Below, one piece after another: positions 60,180 through 64,000 of a stretch of 64,000 bases of DNA; within the stretch, counting starts at the first letter, position 1; every line of letters begins with the position of its first letter. The translations under genes and the position numbers were made by a program. The DNA lies in contig NZ_CP132343.1 in assembly GCF_040529065.1 (NCBI RefSeq), forward strand, positions 1,054,001-1,118,000, in the 5' to 3' direction. This DNA is from Xanthomonas sacchari. Lineage in GTDB: Bacteria > Pseudomonadota > Gammaproteobacteria > Xanthomonadales > Xanthomonadaceae. The notes below the pieces were generated by a model, which saw nothing but the letters and a program-made list of their open reading frames with translations, searched no databases and was not told the origin of the DNA.

Positions 60180-60818
60180 ATGCACGCCGCCACGCCGCCG
60201 CCAGCCGAAGCCCTGCGCCAGGTCCGCCACTGGGTGTTCGACATGGACGGCACGCTGACCCGCGCCGTGCACGATTTCGCGCTGATCCGCCGCGAACTGC
60301 AGATCCCGCCGCAGGCCGACATCCTGCAGCACCTGGCGGCGTTGCCGGACGCGCAGCGCGCCAGCAAGCACGCCTGGCTGCTGGAGCACGAGCGCGTGCT
60401 GGCCCAGGAGGCCACCGCGGCCAATGGCGCGCCGGCGCTGCTGCGCACCCTGCGTGCGGCCGATTGTCGGCTGGCGGTGCTGACCCGCAACGCGCGCGAG
60501 CTGGCGCAACTGACCCTGGAGGAGATCGAGGTCGACGATCTGTTCGAGGAAGTGACCATCCTCGGTCGCGACGAGGCCCCGCCCAAGCCGCATCCCGGTG
60601 GCCTGCTGCAATTGGCCGAGCACTGGGGCGTGGCCCCGCAGGCGCTGGCGATGGTCGGCGATCACGCCTACGACCTGCAGTGCGGGCGCCACGCCGGTGC
60701 GACGACCGTGCTGTTGCATCCGGACAACCCCTGGCCGGCGCTGGCCGACCTGCATTTCGCCGATTGCGCCGCGCTGCTGGCATGGTGGCAGGACGGCGCC
60801 GGGCCGCAGCCGCACTGA
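60180..60818 (+). CDS. HAD-superfamily hydrolase
   Basis: A 212-residue phosphatase with motif I HWVFDMDGTLT, motif II LAVLTRNA, motif III lysine in PPKPHPGGLLQLA, and motif IV VGDHAYDLQCGRHAG. The cap is C1-type and small. Substrate unknown; phosphoglycolate- or beta-phosphoglucomutase-like enzymes share the layout. ATG 60180 is chosen; a TTG at 60171 overlaps the lipoprotein stop and is an alternative. Confidence 0.9.
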   Translation: MHAATPPPAEALRQVRHWVFDMDGTLTRAVHDFALIRRELQIPPQADILQHLAALPDAQRASKHAWLLEHERVLAQEATAANGAPALLRTLRAADCRLAVLTRNARELAQLTLEEIEVDDLFEEVTILGRDEAPPKPHPGGLLQLAEHWGVAPQALAMVGDHAYDLQCGRHAGATTVLLHPDNPWPALADLHFADCAALLAWWQDGAGPQPH

Positions 60819-61162
60819 CCGCGCGCCGCGGCGGCTGACGGCTGCCGCCGCCTCACTTCCCCTGCCGTGCCTCCACGCACGGGCCTGGACGGCGCAGGGT
60901 GTGCCACCGAGGCGCGTGCTCACACTGCGCCATGGGCGATGCATCGGCGTGGCACAAAGTGTCACGTTCTCGAGACGCCCGCGGACGCCTGGATGGACGC
61001 CTTCAGGTCGGTGCATGGCGTCGTGATCCGCACGTCAAGGGATGTTGCATCGCAGCGCTGCGATGGCATGGACGTTGCTCGCATACACCCACGCTTCAGG
61101 TTCCGTGGCACACGCCGACCCAGGTGCAGCTGTCGCGGCTCTTCAACGAGGGGAGTAGAACG
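60819..61162. other. Intergenic region upstream of the PQQ dehydrogenase
   Basis: About 345 bases between a HAD phosphatase and xoxF. It holds the dyad GTGGCACAAAGTGTCAC (60949-60965; GTG-N-CAC units separated by AAA), which may be an operator, and GGGGAG just before the xoxF start. A TGGCAC resembling a sigma54 -24 element lies inside the dyad, but there is no matching -12. No gene is seen. Confidence 0.5.
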
Positions 61163-63178
61163 ATGCACAGTCATTCACGTCGTACCCAGGCTTGTACATT
61201 GCTCGCGCTGGCCACTGCGTTGGCGCTGGCGGGTTGCAAGAAGCAGGAAGAGGCCCCGGCCCCAGCCGCACCGGCGGCCGCCGCACAGCAACCGCCGGCC
61301 ACTGCGCCGGCCGCGGTTGCCGACACCGACAGCGAGTTCGCCACCAATGCCGCCAACCCCGACAACTGGGGTGGCATCGGTCGCGACTTCGGCCTGAACC
61401 GGCACAGTCCGCTGGCCGAGATCAATCGCGACAACGTCAAGAACCTGAAGATGTCGTGGGAGATGAAGACCGACGCCACCCGCGGCCACGAAGGCCAGCC
61501 GCTGGTGATCGGCAGCACCATGTACATGGTCAGCGCCTATCCGAACAACGTGTTCGCGATCGACCTGTCGCAGGAAGACAACGGCAAGGTGCTGTGGAAG
61601 TACACCCCGCAGCAGGACGAGCGCGCGGTGGCGGTGGCCTGCTGCGACACGGTCAACCGCGGCGCCTCCTATGCCGACGGCAAGGTGGTGTTCGGCAGCC
61701 TCAGCGGCGACGTGATCGCGCTCGATGCCAAGACCGGCAAGGAAGTGTGGAAGCAGAAGCTCGCCTATCCGGAGAAGGGCGAGACCATCACCATGGCCCC
61801 GATCATCGCCGACGGCAAGGTGGTGGCCGGCATCAGCGGCAACGAGTTCGGCGTGCGCGGGCGTGTCGCCGCCTACGCGCTGGCCGACGGCAAGCAGGCC
61901 TGGTCCTGCGAGGCCACCGGCACCGACAAGGACATCTGCCTCGGCCCGGACTTCAACAAGGCCAATCCGCAGCATGGCCAGCTCGGCGACCTCGGCCAGA
62001 AGACCTATCCCGACGAAGGCTGGAAGCGCGGCGGCGGCGCGGCGTGGGGCTGGTACAGCTACGACCCGAAACTCAAGCTGGTCTACTACGGCACCGGCAA
62101 TCCCGGCCTGTGGAGTCCGTCGTACCGCTGCGGCAAGACCACGCAGAAGGAGTGCGACACCGGCGAGTACGACAACAAGTGGTCGATGACCCTGTTCGCG
62201 CGCAAGATCGACACCGGCGAGGCGGTATGGGGCTACCAGAAGACCCCGTTCGACCAGTGGGACTACGACGGCATCAACGAGCCGATCCTGGTCGACCTGA
62301 CCATCGACGGCAAGCAGGTGCCCTCGGTGGTGCAGTTCGACCGCAACGGCTTTGCCTACGTGCTCGACCGCCGCGACGGCACCCTGCTGCGCGCCAACAA
62401 GTTCGTGCCGGCCAACTGGGCCGAGCGCATCGACATGAAGACCGGGCGCCCGGTCAAGGTCGCGGCGCATTCGCCGCTGGAGCGCGGCCGCAAGGTCGAG
62501 GCGTTCCCGTCGGCGATGGGCGGCAAGGACCAGCAGCCGTGCTCGGTGGATCCGGCCAACTCGGCGGTGTTCTTCTGCGGCACCAACAACTGGCACATGG
62601 AGCTGGACCCGCAGGAGCGCGGCAACACCATGATGGGCCTGCCGTACGTGTTCGCCAACGTGCTGATGAAGCCGAACGAGCCCGGCGCGCTGGGCATCGT
62701 CAAGGCGTTCGACGTGGTCGAAGGCAAGTCCAAGTGGGAGATCAAGGAGAAGTTCCCGGTGTGGAGCGGCACCCTGGTCACCGATGGCGGGCTGGTGTTC
62801 TACGGCACGCTGGACGGCTGGTTCCGCGCGGTGGACAAGGACACCGGCAAGAAGCTGTGGGAGACCAAGCTGCCCTCGGGCATCATCGGCAACCCGATCG
62901 CCTACAAGGCCAACGGCCACCAGTACGTGGCGGTGTTCTCGGGCATCGGCGGCTGGATCGGCCTGCCGGTCGCCGCCGGCCTGGACCCGGGCGATCCGTA
63001 CGGCGCATTGGGTGCCGCGGGCCTGGCCTTCAGCAATGGCTTCGACAAGATTCCGTTGGGCGGCATGGTGCATACCTTCCGCATCGACGGCGCCGGCAAG
63101 ACCGTCACGCCTACCACGACCGCCACCGCGGCCGCGGGCGGCGGCAGCGCGGCGGTCGCCGCCAAGACGGCGCGATGA
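61163..63178 (+). CDS. xoxF: PQQ-dependent methanol/ethanol dehydrogenase of the lanthanide (XoxF) type, with lipoprotein signal
   Basis: A 671-residue quinoprotein. The leader has a lipobox, LALAGC (Cys25), then a 30-residue Ala/Pro linker and an eight-blade propeller with repeated tryptophan-docking motifs. It contains the vicinal disulfide Cys160-Cys161, Glu228 (GISGNEFGVRG), Asn313 (GTGNPGLWSP), catalytic Asp367 and, two residues on, Asp369 in FDQWDYDGIN. Asp at that second position marks lanthanide-dependent XoxF, where calcium enzymes have Ala. Loops with Cys323 and Cys331 look like an insertion. ATG 61163 follows GGGGAG. A lipid anchor is unusual for XoxF. Confidence 0.93.
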   Translation: MHSHSRRTQACTLLALATALALAGCKKQEEAPAPAAPAAAAQQPPATAPAAVADTDSEFATNAANPDNWGGIGRDFGLNRHSPLAEINRDNVKNLKMSWEMKTDATRGHEGQPLVIGSTMYMVSAYPNNVFAIDLSQEDNGKVLWKYTPQQDERAVAVACCDTVNRGASYADGKVVFGSLSGDVIALDAKTGKEVWKQKLAYPEKGETITMAPIIADGKVVAGISGNEFGVRGRVAAYALADGKQAWSCEATGTDKDICLGPDFNKANPQHGQLGDLGQKTYPDEGWKRGGGAAWGWYSYDPKLKLVYYGTGNPGLWSPSYRCGKTTQKECDTGEYDNKWSMTLFARKIDTGEAVWGYQKTPFDQWDYDGINEPILVDLTIDGKQVPSVVQFDRNGFAYVLDRRDGTLLRANKFVPANWAERIDMKTGRPVKVAAHSPLERGRKVEAFPSAMGGKDQQPCSVDPANSAVFFCGTNNWHMELDPQERGNTMMGLPYVFANVLMKPNEPGALGIVKAFDVVEGKSKWEIKEKFPVWSGTLVTDGGLVFYGTLDGWFRAVDKDTGKKLWETKLPSGIIGNPIAYKANGHQYVAVFSGIGGWIGLPVAAGLDPGDPYGALGAAGLAFSNGFDKIPLGGMVHTFRIDGAGKTVTPTTTATAAAGGGSAAVAAKTAR

Positions 63179-64000
63179 GCCGGCGGCGCCGCGTCCAGGG
63201 TGCGAGCGGGGGCCGTATGGCGCCCGTCTCGCGGCGCCTGCCTGCGGGCGCGCGCGCCGTGTTGCTGTTGTGCAGCCTCGGACTCGTCGCCGCAGGCTGC
63301 ACGCGCGAGCCGTCGTCCGCGACGGCTCGCGCTTCTGCTGCCCCGCCCGCCGCTGCGGCGCCGGCCTCCGCCGCGCCAGCCACGACGCTGCCGGCCGATG
63401 CGCCGGTGCTGCGGGTCTGCGCCGATCCAGGCAACATGCCGTTGTCCGATCGTGCAGGCGAGGGCTTCCAGAACAAGATCGCCCAGGTGGTGGCCGCGGA
63501 GATGGGCCGGCGTCTGGAGTACGAGTGGCGCAGCTACTACCAGCGCGGCCTGGCGCGCAGCACGATCAACGCCGGGCGCTGCGACGTGCTGATGGACATG
63601 AACAGCGATTTCGAAATGGGCCTGCCCACGCGCCCGCTGTATCGCTCCACCTATGTGCTGGTCACGCGCAAGGGCCTGGATGTGCGCCCGGCGTCGCTGG
63701 ACGATCCGGCGCTGAAAAAACTCAAGGTCGGCGTGTTCCAGAGTTCGCCGGCGCGGCAGGCGCTGTTCGACCATGGCGTGCAGGGCGAGGTGCAATACCT
63801 GTTCTACGACTCGGCCAGCGCACCGCAGGAGCATCCCGGCAAGCTCGCCGAGCAGGTCGCCGCCGGCAAGCTCGATGCCGCCGAATCCTGGGGGCCGGTG
63901 GCCGGCTACTACGCCGCGCGCGGCGGCCTCGGCGTGGTGCCGCTGAACGTCATCGACAACGAGGTGCTGGAGTATTCGATGGCGTGGGCGGTGTCGCGCA
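63175..64000 (+). CDS. xoxJ: XoxJ/MoxJ-like periplasmic binding protein, 3' end cut by the window
   Basis: A lipoprotein-type leader (LGLVAAGC) precedes a low-complexity Ala/Pro linker and a periplasmic-binding-protein fold: LRVCADPGNMPLSDRAGEGFQNKIAQVVAAEMG, YEWRSYYQRGLARSTINAGRCDVLMDM, and LPTRPLYRSTYVLVTRKGLD. This is the quinoprotein-dehydrogenase-associated binding-protein family (MoxJ/XoxJ), thought to help activate the dehydrogenase. It is coupled to xoxF (ATGA) and continues past base 64000, so about 275 residues are seen. A cytochrome gene (xoxG) may follow outside the window. Confidence 0.92.
   Translation, partial: MSRRRRVQGASGGRMAPVSRRLPAGARAVLLLCSLGLVAAGCTREPSSATARASAAPPAAAAPASAAPATTLPADAPVLRVCADPGNMPLSDRAGEGFQNKIAQVVAAEMGRRLEYEWRSYYQRGLARSTINAGRCDVLMDMNSDFEMGLPTRPLYRSTYVLVTRKGLDVRPASLDDPALKKLKVGVFQSSPARQALFDHGVQGEVQYLFYDSASAPQEHPGKLAEQVAAGKLDAAESWGPVAGYYAARGGLGVVPLNVIDNEVLEYSMAWAVSR

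Noticed and set aside
60950-60966. sigma54 promoter upstream of xoxF
   Set aside because: TGGCAC matches a -24 element but the sequence at the -12 position does not contain TTGC or GC at the right distance.
61175-63834. Long minus-strand frames across xoxF and xoxJ
   Set aside because: Shadows; the plus-strand products match known families along their whole length.
1-64000. CRISPR arrays, tRNA and rRNA genes, prophage
   Set aside because: No regularly spaced repeats with unique spacers, no cloverleaf or rRNA signature and no phage structural genes were seen. The direct repeats at 311 and 55376 lack spacers.

Overview
The window reads as chromosomal DNA of a gammaproteobacterium of the Xanthomonadaceae, most likely Xanthomonas. 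This rests on the very high G+C content, the gene order lgt-thyA-folA / apaH-apaG-rsmA-pdxA-surA-lptD, the ahpC-ahpF-oxyR cluster with a Xanthomonas-type layout, the 313-residue proline iminopeptidase, and short GC-rich interspersed palindromes (REPs) of the kind common in this family. Species was not determined. No rRNA, tRNA, CRISPR array, prophage or plasmid-type gene was found. One insertion sequence of the IS110 family is present.

Layout. 1-2.9 kb: repeats, then lgt, thyA and folA on the plus strand (lipoprotein maturation, thymidylate and folate metabolism). 2.9-10.2 kb: a minus-strand run lptD, surA, pdxA, rsmA, apaG, apaH with coupled or close-packed genes, linking outer-membrane biogenesis with B6, rRNA methylation and Ap4A hydrolysis. 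10.3-12.4 kb: a deacetylase-like hydrolase, a PduO-type cobalamin adenosyltransferase and a small membrane protein that looks like the B12 transporter BtuM. 12.5-14.9 kb: two overlapping FAD hydroxylases of ubiquinone synthesis. 15-24 kb: small secreted and lipoprotein genes (EF-hand pair, cysteine-rich lipoprotein, STN-only lipoprotein), an SMP-30 hydrolase, a Tat-type Gfo/Idh oxidoreductase, rlmM, a deaminase, and an AraC regulator followed by an EamA exporter. 24.1-25.4 kb: the IS110 element and an adjacent REP. 25.5-27.8 kb: glnS and a DUF2007 protein.

27.9-31.6 kb: a translationally coupled signalling operon (LuxR/GAF-like regulator, hybrid histidine kinase, single-domain response regulator), divergent from a SnoaL-like exported protein. 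31.7-39.9 kb: msrA, a DJ-1 protein, tal, rnk and the peroxide-defence cluster oxyR-ahpF-ahpC with a recognisable OxyR operator upstream of ahpC. 39.9-46.1 kb: prmC, pip, a transglutaminase-like protein, an N-formylglutamate amidohydrolase-like/Nudix pair, a 5'-3' exonuclease/nitroreductase pair. 46.3-51 kb: two tandem DUF1631 paralogues. 51.2-54.5 kb: DUF2252, a DUF1624-type acyltransferase and a yeast-type cytosine deaminase. 54.6-57.7 kb: ubiE and an M1-family lipoprotein aminopeptidase separated by a duplicated repeat module. 58-60.8 kb: cupin, alpha/beta hydrolase, lipoprotein, HAD phosphatase. 61.2 kb to the end: a PQQ-dependent alcohol dehydrogenase with the lanthanide (XoxF) signature and, unusually, a lipobox, followed by its XoxJ-like binding protein, which runs off the window.

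Most of the window is ordinary core genome. The parts most worth a second look are the lipoprotein-type XoxF with XoxJ, the candidate BtuM/adenosyltransferase pair, the noncoding 5' region of the IS110 element (a possible bridge RNA) beside a REP, the tandem DUF1631 genes, the coupled three-gene signalling operon with its palindromic intergenic region, and several repeat families that have entered coding or operon boundaries.
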